Assembly: GCA_964016885.1 (NCBI GenBank)
Contig: OZ024757.1
Coordinates: forward strand, 19,984,201-20,048,200
DNA: 64,000 bases
Direction of reading: 5' to 3'
From: Eledone cirrhosa
Taxonomy: Eukaryota; Mollusca; Cephalopoda; Octopoda; Eledonidae
Part shown: positions 1-10,543 of the stretch, piece by piece
Position numbering within the stretch: the stretch's first letter is position 1
How the letters are laid out: each line of letters opens with the position of its first letter
Position numbers and translations under genes: made by a program
Notes under the pieces: generated by a model
Database searches by the model: none
Seen by the model: the letters and a program-made list of their open reading frames with translations, nothing else
What the model was told of the DNA's origin: nothing

Positions 1-672
1 TTGATATATATAGGTAGACTCATCTCCTGGTATCATTCCGCACTAGCAGAAAAATAATCCTTCCGCGCTCTCAAGGTAGAACTATTTCGTGACTGTGAAA
101 AATAAAATAAAATTAAATTAAAAAAATAATTAATAATAATTATCTTTGATCAGCGTTATTTTGGCACATTTGATCGATCTAGTAAATTTATATATATATA
201 TATATATACTATATTTGTGAGGTTCCTAAGCAATAATTTAGGTGTGTGTGTGTGTAGTAATATATTTATACAACTGCGAATAATAAAAAAATAAATAAAT
301 TACTATTACTCTAAGCAATAGTGTGTGTGTGTGTGTATAAATATAAATGGCAATTATATACACACACACGCGCACACACACACGCACGCGCACACACACA
401 CACACACACACACGCACGCACATACACACACACACATAACAATACACACAAAGGAGAAGTTTTTTCACTTTCGCAAAATATGACAATTATATCTCTTGAA
501 TTGATGAGTACTTTGGTTAAAAAGTAATTAGGCATTCTTCAAAATATGGATTAACATATGTGACAAAAAATAACACAGGAACAAATCCATTTTCTTCAAA
601 CATCTTCTTCCGATACCGAACGTTGCTCAAAGATTAATAATATATTTGACGTTTTACCGAAACAAATATGGA
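1..672. repeat. AT-rich flank with (TA)n and (CA)n microsatellites
   Basis: Mostly AT-rich unique-looking DNA. It holds a short (TA)n at about 193-211, (GT)n at 241-256 and 321-337, and a longer (AC)n/(GC-AC)n tract at 360-437. The short open frames here only reflect the microsatellites. I see no gene. Confidence 0.8.
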
Positions 673-684
673 TCAAATTAGATC

Positions 685-770
685 TTGCGGAAAAAGAACA
701 AGCCCATTGTTATATTTGGGGAGGGCCATGTTGTCTTCATATTGAAAAAAATATAGTAAAACACACTTAC
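685..770 (-). repeat. Half copy of the stem-loop element seen at 11668-11769
   Basis: The segment with 'gggagggccatgttgt' followed by an 'aaaatatagtaaaacacac' run matches one arm of the inverted repeat at 11668-11769. Only one arm is visible here, so it is a truncated copy. Confidence 0.5.
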
Positions 771-1095
771 TGTTTCGTTTGGTTTGAGTTTCGCTTTCAG
801 TATATTTTTGATCATCATCATCAGTTACTTGACTTCTGTAGTCGTCCGTCAACAAATCTGGTGTCATTATTTGCGTCCATTCTTTGACATTGTCCAACCA
901 GTTTTTGCGTTGGTGTCTCCTTCTGCATCCACCTTTAACGGTGCCTTGCGTGATGGTCTTGCACAGTCTATCATGTCGTGTGACGTGGTCAAACCACGCC
1001 AGTTTCCTCCTCTTGACAGTGGCAAGGAGAGGTTCTTGGTGACCCACAAAACTTTTAACCTTTCTCCGCACGTATTCATTGGTTTTACGTTCCTA

Positions 1096-1455
1096 ATAGG
1101 AAATACGAAGGAGTTTTCTCTAGATAATACGAAGGAGTTTTCTCTAGATAATACGAAGGAGTTTTCTCTAGATAATACGAAGGAGATTTCTCTAGATAAT
1201 ACGAAGGAGATTTCTCTAGATAATACGAAGGAGTTTTCTCTAGATAATACGAAGAAGTTTTCTCTAGATAATACGAAGGAGATTTCTCTAAATAATACGA
1301 AGGAGTTTTCTCTAGATAATACGAAGGAGTTTTCTCTAGATAATACGAAGGAGTTTTCTCTAGATAATACGAAGGAGATTTCTCTAGATAATACGAAGGA
1401 GATTTCTCTAGATAATACGAAGGAGTTTTCTCTAGATAATACGAAGGAGTTTTCT
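1096..1455 (-). repeat. 24-bp minisatellite (15 units) inside the LINE RT
   Basis: Units of 24 bp (8 codons) repeat about 15 times. Eighteen of the 24 bases are the RT's own codons for the stretch before ISY (RKLLRI-like), plus 6 bp 'atctag'. The array therefore arose by local duplication inside the element. Confidence 0.85.
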
Positions 1456-1876
1456 CATGCATTCGTCCTTAAATGCCTGGATCCTTCTCTCTGTTTCTGC
1501 CAAAAGTGTCCAGATCTCACACCCATATAGGAGGACGGAGACTACTAGCGATTTTTACAATCTGTACTTGATCTGAAAACTTATGTTGCTCCTCTATATT
1601 CTTGCCAATTTAGCCATCACTGCAATAGCTGCGGCAATCCGCGTGTGGATTTCTGTATTGCAGGTACCATCTTTTGACAAGACTACACCCAAGTATTTCA
1701 AACTGGACACTCCCTCCAATGAATGTCCGTCCGATCATGGTGATGTTGTCACAAGTGCTACTTGTGCTATTCACCATTACTTTGGATTACTCGGAGCTGA
1801 CCTCCATTCCGAATTCTCTTGCTTTTTCAACAAGTTTATTGGTCAAGTCTTGGAGCTCGTTATTTCTGCCTGCTAT

Positions 1877-2021
1877 GAGGTCAATGTCGTCTGCAAAACG
1901 TAGGTTACAGACAGGTCTACTCTATGAAGTCAATGTCGTCTGTAAAACGTAGGTTACAGACAGGTCTACTCTATGAAGTCAATGTCGTCTGCAAAACGTA
2001 GGTTACAGACAGGTCTACCAC
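1877..2021 (-). repeat. 49-bp triplication at the RT catalytic motif
   Basis: Three near-identical 49-bp copies span the FADD-encoding region on the minus strand (starts about 1875, 1924 and 1973). They differ by only a few bases, so the event is recent. Confidence 0.8.
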
Positions 2022-2262
2022 CGACAAAGATTGAGGTATCATGGTCGTTAAAGGTTTCTTGCATGGTTCTTTCTAAAACCAGGTTGAACAACGTGGGTGA
2101 AAGTATGCACCGTTGTCTCACGCCAACAGTTGTCCGGAAGAAGTTCCACGTGTTTTCCCCCAAAGAACTGCGTTGAATTCATATGTTCCTGCTTTTTCAA
2201 CAAGTTTGTTGGTTAAGTCTTGGAGCCCGTTGTTGCTGCCTGCTATGAGGTCAATGTCGTCT

Positions 2263-2490
2263 CCACAAGGGTCTTGTTTCAGGGGGGTACCAGGGGACAA
2301 GTCCCCCCCCACACACACACACACCTTTTCAAACGTCTATTTTTTTTGTTTTTTTAATAAATTCTTTTTAAACTTATTTTTTTATATCTGAACTTCCGGG
2401 AAAGGCTCCATAAGCAATTTATGCTCCTTTAAGAATCAACAAATGTTGGTTTGTCCCCACTCACATTTTAAAGGCAAACAAGGCCCCTGC
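2263..2490. repeat. Dispersed repeat inserted in the LINE (with C tract)
   Basis: The part near 2268-2320 ('cttgtttcagg', 'gtaccaggggacaagtc', then a C run) recurs at 30883-30945. The rest is T-rich unique sequence. It separates two blocks of the LINE RT. Confidence 0.5.
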
Positions 2491-2830
2491 GTCTACAAAA
2501 CGTAGTTTACAGACAGGTCTACCACCGACAGAGGTTGAGGTATCATGGTCGTTGAGGATTAGTTGCAGGATTCATTCTAAAACCAGGTTGAACAACGTGG
2601 GTGAAAGTACGTACCACTGTCTCACGCCAACAGTTGTCCGAAATAAGTCCCCCACTTTTTTTCACAAAAGACCAGTGCTGGTGTCATTCTTATAAAGGGC
2701 CTGGATGACTTAGATAATTCCATTTTCTACACTGATTTCCCTAAAAATATACCAAAGACCGTCAAGCTATACACGATCAAACGCCGCCTTAAAATCGACG
2801 TAGTTGTGGAACACGTCTGTCTTATGTTAA

Positions 2831-3034
2831 AGGGGTTTCTCTACGAGGATCCGACAACAGAAGACTTGTTCCATTGTACTTCATACGTATGTTTTATAAT
2901 TAATGTAGCAGGCAATCTATGTTTATCATTGAGCTGTGTGTATAACCTACTCACGTGTATTTTAACGCTTTCATTTCCTCTTTTTTTTTCTTTCCCTTTC
3001 CTTTGTATATATATTATGTCTGTTTGTGTTTTGT
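2831..3034. other. No gene seen
   Basis: Unique-looking, T-rich DNA between the LINE and a SINE. I see no convincing exon or repeat. Confidence 0.5.
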
Positions 3035-3213
3035 GAATTGGCAGTATTGGTAGAGGGTCAGACACGCTTTCCAGCGTAGTTACGTCCCTTTACGATCTGA
3101 GTTCAAATCCCGCTGAGGTTAACTTTGCCTTTCATCCTTACGGGGTCGATAAAATAAAGTACCAGTAATGTACTGGGTAATTGTTGGCCTTGTGCTAAAA
3201 GTAGAAACAATTA
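3035..3213 (+). mobile_element. tRNA-derived SINE, near full length
   Basis: The head 'ggcagtattggtagaggg' resembles a pol III A box, and 'gagttcaaatcccgc' a B box. The conserved body follows (CTTTCATCCTTACGGGGTCGATAAAATAAAG) and the tail ends in 'gtagaaacaattat'. The same family recurs at least 15 times in this window on both strands. Confidence 0.85.
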
Positions 3214-3231
3214 TATTATTATATTTGTTAC

Positions 3232-3353
3232 TGTCTGAGTTCAAATCCTGTCGAGGTTAACTTTGCCTTTCATCCTTACGGGGTTGATAAAATAAAGCAC
3301 CAGTAATGTACTGGGTAATTGTTGGCTTTGTGTCAAAAGTAGAAACAATTATT
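3232..3353 (+). mobile_element. SINE tail, 5'-truncated copy
   Basis: A second copy of the same SINE from the B box to the tail, about 20 bp downstream of the first. It lacks the A-box head. Confidence 0.8.
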
Positions 3354-3516
3354 ATATTTTTTATACAACTGTGAATAAAACATTACGTTAAAATTATAAA
3401 TATAAATAGAATTTCTTAAAGTTCTTTCGTTACACATCGTCACAAATTAAGTTTTCGTTTAAACGTATACAACGCCAGATAAACAGGCTTCCAACATTTA
3501 GCTACGCCCCTTTACA

Positions 3517-4405
3517 ATTCAGAGAAGTAGCAGCTCTACCTGGAGTCGCTCTCTCATCTCTAAACTACACATTCTTTCCTGAGACATTCTAACCACATGT
3601 CCATAGTATCAGAGCTGTGATCTCTCAATTTGGAGAAGTAACAGCTCTACTTGGAGTGACTCTCTGATCTACACATTCTTTCCTGAGAAATTCTAACCTC
3701 ATGCCCATAGAATCAGAGCTGTGATCTCTCAATTCAGAGAAGTAGCAGCTCTACCTGGAGTGACTCTGTTCTCTGAACTACACATTCTTTCCTGAGACAT
3801 TCTAACCACATACCCATAGTATCGGAGCTGTGATCTCTCAATTTTGTGAGGTAGCAGCTCTACCTGGAGTGACTTTCTGATTTCCAAGCTACAAATCTGT
3901 CCAGTGATTCTTTCCTGGGAAATTCTAACCTCATGCCCATAGAATCAGAGCTGTGATCTCTCAATTCAGAGAAGTAGCAGCTCTACCTGGAGTGACTCTC
4001 TGTTCTCTGAACTACACATTCTTTCCTGAGACATTCTAACCATATACCCATAGTATCAGAGCTGTGATCTCTCAATTCAGAGAAGTAGCAGCTCTACCTG
4101 GAGTGACTCTGTTCTCTGAACTACACATTCTTTCCTGAGACATTCTAACCATATACCCATAGTATCGGAGCTGTGATCTCTCAATTTTGTGAGGTAGCAG
4201 CTCTACCTGGAGTGACTTTCTGATAACTGAGCTACAAATCTGTCCAGTGATTCTTTCCTGAGACATTCTAACCATATGCCCATAGAATCAGAGCTGTGAT
4301 CTCTCAATTCAGAGAAGTAGCAGCTCTACCTAGAGTAACTCTCTGTTCTCCGAGTTACATATTCTTTCTTGAGACATTCTAACCACATGCCCATAGTACC
4401 AAAGC
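3517..4405 (-). repeat. 111-bp minisatellite derived from a LINE C-terminus (copy 1)
   Basis: Tandem units of about 111 bp with some deletions, minus strand. Each carries the codons for RSQLRYYGH and VRMSQER, which belong to the C-terminal region of a LINE RT. The same unit is found at 25641-26940 and 55297-56340. In both of those the array joins the intact LINE 3' end. Confidence 0.85.
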
Positions 4406-4524
4406 TTAACTCTTTTTTAAAAGTTACTATCTTACTAATAAAATAATTTTAGTAAATGCCTCAAAATTCTTCATTAATTAAGATAGAGTGTATTTAATTA
4501 GAAATGCAGTCATGAAAGGGTTAA
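4406..4524. mobile_element. TTAA-flanked MITE, short
   Basis: 119 bp bounded by TTAA. The right end reads 'catgaaagggttaa', the complement of the 'ttaaccctttcatga' starts repeated at 16.7-17.9 kb. TTAA target sites with CCCTTT ends suggest a piggyBac-type non-autonomous element. Confidence 0.55.
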
Positions 4525-4670
4525 ACCTTCCGCAATATACTCTGTCTTGAAAATACTAATTGTGTTGTTGTTAACTTACCTAATTATTAAAACCAACTAA
4601 TTAACCATTATAACAACTGATTACTCATTGAGTAATTAATTGATACTGTAAGGTAAATAATCTCTTCCTG

Positions 4671-4775
4671 GTGGTAGTAGTGGTAGTGGTAGTAGTAGTA
4701 GTGGTAGTAGTGGTGGTAGTAATGGTAGTGGTGGTGGTAGTGGTAGTAGTAGTGGTGGTGGTGGTGGTGGTGGTG

Positions 4776-4816
<41 letters not shown>

Positions 4817-4853
4817 GGTGGTGGTGGTGGTGGTGGTGGTGGTGGTGGTGGTG

Positions 4854-4899
<46 letters not shown>

Positions 4900-4965
4900 C
4901 AGTAGTGGTGGTGGTGGTGTAGTAGTGGTAATAATATAGTATTAGTAGGAGTAGTAGTAGTAGTA
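4671..4965. repeat. (GGT/AGT)n trinucleotide microsatellite
   Basis: Almost pure GTG/GTA triplets over about 290 bp. Open frames encoding poly-Val or poly-Thr here are artefacts. Confidence 0.95.
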
Positions 4966-4977
4966 TCTGCCCACCCA

Positions 4978-5790
4978 CACTTTGATCAGAAAGAAGTGAG
5001 AGAATTCTGGCCGGATACAGCCAGTTTGAACAGAAAGAGGTGTGAGAAGTCTGGCCGGATACAGCCAGTTTGAACAGAAAGAGGTGAGAGAATTCTGGCC
5101 AGTTAAGGCTGGTTTGAACAGAAAGAGGTGAGAGAATTCTGGCCAGTTAAGGCTGGTTTGAACAGAAAGAGGTGAGAGAATTCTGGCCGGTTACAGCCAG
5201 TTTGAACAGAAAGAGGTGAGAGAATTCTGGCCAGTTAAGGCTGGTTTGAACAGAAAGAGGTGAGAGAATTCTGGCCGGTTACAGCCAGTTTGAACAGAAA
5301 GAGGTGAGAGAATTCTGGCCAGTTACAGCCAGTTTGAAGAGAGAGAGGTGAGAGAATTCTGGCCAGTTACAGCCAGTTTGAAGAGAGAGAGGTGAGAGAA
5401 TTCTGGCCAGTTACAACCAGTTTGAACAGAAAGAGGTGAGAGAATTCTGGCCAGTTACAGCCAGTTTGAACAAAAAGAGGTGGGAGAATTCTGGCCAGTT
5501 ACAGCCAGTTTGAACAGAGAGAGGTGAGAGAATTCTGGCCAGTTACAGCCAGTTTGAACAGAAAGAGGTGGGAGAACTCTGGCCAGTTACGGCCAGTATG
5601 AACAGAAAGAGGTGGGAGAACTCTGGCCAGTTACGGCCAGTTTGAACAGAAAGACCTGTGAGAATTCTAGCCAGTTACGGCCAGTTTGAACAGAAAGAGG
5701 TCAGAGAATTCTGGCCAGTTACAGCCGGTTTGAACAGAAAGAGGTGAGAGATCTGGCTGGATACAGCCGGTTTAAATGCTAAAGGGTTAA
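4978..5790. repeat. 44-bp minisatellite seeded from a MITE end
   Basis: About 18 units of 44 bp with the core 'gaacagaaagaggtgagaga' and 'ttctggccagttacagc'. The last unit runs into 'taaatgctaaagggttaa', the terminal sequence of the TTAA MITE family. The array is therefore an expansion of that MITE's subterminal region. Confidence 0.85.
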
Positions 5791-5956
5791 ACAAATAAAT
5801 GACAATATACAATATACAATGTACAAGATTGTAATATTTGATTAATGAAGTTTATAAGGAAGACTCCACTTTATATTAAGTAGGTAGTGAAGTGTGTGGG
5901 AACTTTCTCCACTTTTGTGTGTGTATGTATATATATATATATATCTGTGTGTGTGT
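5791..5956. other. AT-rich spacer with short (TA)n
   Basis: No gene seen. A (TA)n and a (GT)n lie immediately before the LINE 3' end. Confidence 0.6.
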
Positions 5957-7620
5957 CATCATCATCATCATCATCGTTTAACGTCCATATTCCACGCTTG
6001 CATGGGTTTGGACGGGAGTTTTCCCACTTGAGGCAAGATTGGTTGTCTTGCTCGTATAGGACTGTCTGGCGGGTTTTCTACAGCTGGATGCCCTTCCTAA
6101 CACCAACCACATTTACAGTGTGGACTGGGAGGTTTTTACCGTGTTGCCTACACGGCCACATTACAGCGTGGACTGTCTGGCGGGTTTTCTACAGCTGGAT
6201 GCCCTTCCTAACACCAACCACATTTACAGTGTGGACTGGGAGGTTTTTACCGTGTTACCTACACGGCCACATTACAGCGTGGACTGTGTCTTTTTTTGTT
6301 GTGACACCTACACAACCTCATTTGTTTTGGGCTGGATGTTGTGGTACCAACATAACTTTACATTGAAAGGAGCGGTGTGGATGGGGTGGGGTGGTGGGAC
6401 GGGGGTGTATTTTGTTAGAGATGCCTACTGACTGTAGTAGGTTTTACTTTGTATTTAGGTAAGGCGGGTCTTCTCTATTACTGAGTACCGCCAAAGGTCT
6501 CGGTCCAGTGACATTGTCTTGGAGAGGTGTAAGTGTGTGAGGTCGGAATTTATCAAGTCGTCCCAGGTTTTTCTGGGTCTGCCTACTCCGTGGCTACCGT
6601 CAATTTTTATTGCCCTGCACTTTTTTATACAGCTGTCGTCTTTCATGCGCATCACGTGACCATACCAACGTAGCCTTCTCTTGAATAAACAACATCTGAT
6701 CCCTCTTATTTCTAATTTTTCACTTAGTTCGTTTATGCTTTGCCGTTCATGTATATTACTATTACACATCCAGCGGAGCATGCAAGCTTCGTTCCTCTCC
6801 AGTCTGCGTATATCCTCTGCACACAATGCCCAGGTCTCACTGCCATGCAGCATTGCTGTTCGTATGCAGGCATCATACAGCCTGCCTTTCATTTTTAGGG
6901 AGAACCCTTTAGCGGCTAATAGTGGTATAAGCTCTCTGAACTTTTTCCATCCAGTTCTGACTCTAGCTACTGTACTTTCAGAGCACCCTACCCCCACTGC
7001 TAATTTTGACACCCAGGTAACGGAAGCTGTCCACTATTTCTATAGAACCATCTGTGCAATGGAATGAGCTAGTATTCTGTGGGTACTTGCTGCTACTTAT
7101 TGCACCAGAACACCGGCCACATATAAAATCTATGTTCTTAGTTAGGTTACCTGTGATCCCACTACATCTTTTATGCACCCATACTTTGCATTTGGGACAT
7201 AAAATGGAGTTTCTACCTACTCCTTTCCTACACACTGAGCATGGCCATTTCCCGGATGGGACCGGCGCCCTATTTTCCTTCCTACAAACTAGAACTTTAG
7301 TCTTAGACACGTTAATTTTAAGGCCTTTTGATTCTAGGCCATGCTTCCATGTTTTGAATTTCTTCTCTAGTTCGGCCATTGATTCAGCTATGAGCGTTAG
7401 ATCATCTGCGTATAGGAGTTCCCATGGGCAGCCGGTCTTGAACTCCACTGTTATAGCCTGAAGGGCAATAATAAATAGTAGGGGGCTAAGAACGGAGCCC
7501 TGATGAACACCAACTTTTACGCTAAACTCTTCACTATATTCGTTGTTAATTCATTCTAACCTTGCTGACTGTTTCTTTATACATGGCTTGTATAGCTCTC
7601 ACAAGCCATTCATCAACACC
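5957..7620 (-). mobile_element. LINE with (GAT)n 3' tail, 5'-truncated, RT part
   Basis: Read on the minus strand from 7620: GVDEWLVRAIQAMY, then GVHQGSVLSPLLFIIAL after a frameshift near 7550, then the catalytic WELLYADDLTLIAE. A Cys-rich finger follows at about 7110-7260 (CSVC, CPKC, HKRCSG, CGRC), then MLHGSETWAL, MLRWMCNSN, RRLRWYGHVMRMK and GRPRKTWDDL. The 3'UTR of about 490 bp holds a 110-bp direct duplication (6061-6170 and 6171-6280) and ends in (GAT)n at 5957-5977. The 5' end is cut off by a (CA)n tract. The element encodes a reverse transcriptase, probably inactive because of the frameshift and truncation. Sibling copies lie at 23.1, 32.2, 33.4, 47.4, 48.0 and 49.2 kb. Confidence 0.9.
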
Positions 7621-8082
7621 TAGTGTGTGTATCAATGTGTGTGTGTGTATCTGTGTGTGGGTGTATGTGTGAGTGTATGTGTGTGTATATATGTGTGTAT
7701 GTGAGTGTATGTGTGTGTGTGGTGTGTGTATATGTGTGTGTATGTGTGTATATGTGTGTGAGTGTATATGTGTGTGTGTATCTATGTGTATGTGTATGTG
7801 TGTGAGTGTGTATGTGTGTGAGTGTATATGTGTGTGTGAATATATGTGTGTGTGAATATATGTGTGTATTAATATGCATATATGTATGAATGTATAAATG
7901 CATGCATACATACATACATGCATATAGGCATGCATGTATGGAATATATGTATGCATACATATATGTATGTATGAATTCATAGATGCATATATGTATACAT
8001 GCAGGTATGTATGCCTATATGTATTTATACATACCTGCCTGTATATATACATACATATATATATATATACACACACACACAC
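7621..8082. repeat. (GT)n / (TATG)n complex microsatellite
   Basis: Variable GT, TATG and TA repeats over about 460 bp. Long open frames on both strands are artefacts of the repeat. Confidence 0.95.
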
Positions 8083-8083
8083 A

Positions 8084-8283
8084 TAAGACCTGCCAACCTC
8101 GCAAAAATCCAAACGGAGAGTACCATTAAAAAATGTGCCCCCAAAACGGAGAGAAATGAGGCAAAATTGGGGAGATTTTACATAATGAAAGCTATACCCA
8201 TTTTCACAAGAGAAGATATTTCTCACCCATCCGAATGTGGGTGGGAGATCTCCCCGTCGGGTGGTGAGGGTTGACAGATCTGA
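8084..8283. mobile_element. Short inverted-terminal element (hAT-like MITE), single unit
   Basis: About 195 bp with imperfect inverted ends: 'agacctgccaacc' at the left and 'ggttgacagatct' at the right. The inside matches one unit of the array at 10544-11650. No clear 8-bp target duplication is visible, so the hAT assignment is an inference from the ends. Confidence 0.6.
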
Positions 8284-8494
8284 ATACAAACACGATAAAT
8301 TGATAATTTATTTAATGTAAAAATATATCATGTAAATACAATTTAATAGAAAAAGATAAAACATTTAGATTGAGAAGAAAGAATGGAATGTAAAATAAGA
8401 AACATATAAGTAAAAAAAAAAAAGGCAAAAGAAGGGCTCTTGTGTCTCAGAAGAATGACTAGGGGGGGGGGGGGGTTGAGCTCTGGGCAAGGGC
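8284..8494. other. AT-rich DNA with a poly(G) run
   Basis: No gene seen. A run of about 14 G lies at 8462-8475. Confidence 0.6.
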
Positions 8495-8950
8495 GTGACA
8501 GTAATGGGGATGCGCTCAGCGGACAAGACCGCAAAAGCATTCTCGCGGACAATGGCTAGCGACACCTGCTGCAACCGCCACGCCACTTCGCGGAGCTTTT
8601 TTTCCTCAGACAGATAATTGTTTCTACTTTTGGCACAAGGCCAGCAATTACCCAGTGCATTACTGGTACTTTATTTTATCGACCCCATAAGGATGAAAGG
8701 CAAAGTTAACCTCGGCGGGATTTGAACTCAGAATGGCAAGGGCCGTAACTCTATACGTCAAAGCATGGCGTCCGACCCTCTACCGATACTGCCAATCCAC
8801 CGTCCTCAGACAGATAATGTGGCTGCACTCCACGGACAAGACCGCAAAAGCATTCCCGCGGTCAATAATAGCCAGCGACACCTGCTGCAAACAGCCATTC
8901 CACCTCGCGCAGCTTTTTTTCCCCCTCAGAGGGAGCGCCGACGTTCCGAT
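8495..8950. repeat. Duplicated segment split by a SINE
   Basis: 8521-8603 and 8834-8920 share 'ggacaagaccgcaaaagcat' and following sequence, so this is a tandem duplication of about 125 bp. A SINE has since inserted between the copies. Confidence 0.7.
8616..8803 (-). mobile_element. SINE, full length, with target duplication
   Basis: Full-length minus-strand SINE of the window's main family. The flanks carry the direct repeat 'cctcagacagataat' (8604-8618 and 8804-8818), a clear target-site duplication. Confidence 0.9.
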
Positions 8951-9124
8951 CTTACGGAATCTTATGGAATTGTTTCGTGCTTGCACTTCTGTACATCCAT
9001 ACATCGTTATCTCGTCCGTGCTGCGATTTAGTTGAGTTGAATAGAAAGAGATGACGTCGTCACTTGAACACAGTCAAGACTTCATTTCTTCCACAACTTA
9101 CTACTACTAACTGTTGCCACTTCT

Positions 9125-9723
9125 TTTACTGTTCTTTCTCTCTTGCACTATCTCTCTCACCCTCCCCCCTCTCTCTCTCTCGCGCTCGCTCGCTCTCTCT
9201 CTCTCTCCCTCTCTCTCACGCGCTCGCTCTCTCTCTCACTATCGTTCCTGCACGTTTTCTCCCTACATCTCTCTCCTTCTCACGTTCTATATTGCTCTCT
9301 CTCTCTATCTCTCTCATTCTATATTGCTCTCTATCTCTCTCGTTCTATATTGCTCTCTCTCTCTATCTCTCTCATTCTATATTTCTCTCTCTATCTCTCT
9401 CGTTCTATATTGCTTTCTCTCTCTATCTCTCGCCTGCACTTTCCCCCCTTCCATTTCTCTCTCGTTCTATATTGCCCTCATTCTCTCTGTCTCTCCCTTA
9501 GTCTCCCTCCCCCCCCTCTCTCTCGGTCACTGTCTCTACTCTACCTCTCGTTGTCGCTATCTATATATCTCTATCTCGCATTCATTCACTCTCTATATAT
9601 CTATATTTCGCTCTCTTTCTCCTCTCAGTCTCTCTGTTTATCTCACTCACCCACCCTCCCTATCTATCTATCTATCTATCTCCCTCCCTCTCTCTCTGTA
9701 TGTCTCATTGTATTTCTATCTCG

Positions 9724-9769
<46 letters not shown>

Positions 9770-10301
9770 TTCACTCTCTTTCTCCTCAGTCTCTATCTAT
9801 CTATATCTCACTCACCCCCTCTCTCTCCATGTCTCATTGTATCTCCCTCTCTATATATACATATCTCTCTCTCTCTCTCTATGTAGTTTCACCCCCCCCC
9901 CTTTTTATGTATGTCTCTCGTTGTATCTCCCTCTATATATATATCTATCTCTCGCTCTTTATCTAGTCTCACTCTCCCTCTCTCCCTCCCATTTCTCTCT
10001 GTCTGTACCTCTCTCGTTGTATCTCCCTCTCTCTCTCTCTATATATATATATATCGCTCTTTATCTAGTCTCACTCTCCCTCTCACTCTCTGTCTGTACG
10101 TCTCTCCTTTTATCTCCCTCTCTCTATATATCTATCTCTCGCTCTTTATCTAGTCTCCGTCCCTCCCTCCCAATCTCTGTTTGTACGTCTCTCGTTGTAT
10201 CTCCCTCTCCCTCTCTCTCTCTATATATATATATATCGCTCTCTCTTTCTCCTCTCAGTCTCTCTATCTCACTCACGCTCTCTCTCACTCACTCTCAATC
10301 C
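9125..10301. repeat. 1.2-kb polypyrimidine (CT)n tract with (TA)n islands
   Basis: Almost pure C/T on the plus strand with CTCTCT and short tatata interruptions. 'ttctatattgctctctc' repeats several times near 9285-9470. The 454-codon open frame (9114-10478) is a simple-repeat artefact. Confidence 0.95.
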
Positions 10302-10543
10302 CAATATATTCTAATTCTAACACAATATTATAAACACTACACAGCTGCCGAAATTACTAAACACCTTTCTTCTTCTAGCCTTACCATTACCATATTTCTA
10401 ACGAAAGATACTGTTGCTTATTATTTTACAAAACATTTCGAAAATAACCAAGAATTTTTAGACATCTTAGTATCATAACTGTGGCAGCGATGTGTTTATT
10501 TTGCAAGGTTTTTTGATATGAAATCGTGTTTTGAAATAGCTAG
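10302..10543. other. Fragment of the second TTAA-type element, otherwise unique
   Basis: Contains 'accatatttctaacgaaaga', related to the repeats at 16.8-17.9 kb. No gene seen. Confidence 0.4.

Larger units (their letters stand above)
810..2830 (-). mobile_element. Broken LINE (non-LTR retrotransposon) reverse transcriptase
   Basis: Read on the minus strand from 2830 down, the fragments give KAAFDRV (near 2790), TTVGVRQ (twice, near 2640 and 2130), FADDIDFIE carrying the F/YADD catalytic motif (near 1970), then KRRKLAWFDHVTRHD (near 1010) and a basic tail. This order is that of a non-LTR reverse transcriptase from palm to C-terminal region. The frame is broken by stops, frameshifts, a partial internal duplication (2185-2262), an inserted repeat (2263-2490), a 49-bp triplication (1877-2021) and a 24-bp array (1096-1455). 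The 3' end appears to be the short (ATG)n at about 815-825. It is a dead copy; the LINE clade is not assigned. Confidence 0.8.

Noticed and set aside
9114..10478. 454-codon open frame
   Set aside because: Lies in a polypyrimidine tract; composition is Ser/Leu/Tyr/Ile from CT and TA repeats only.
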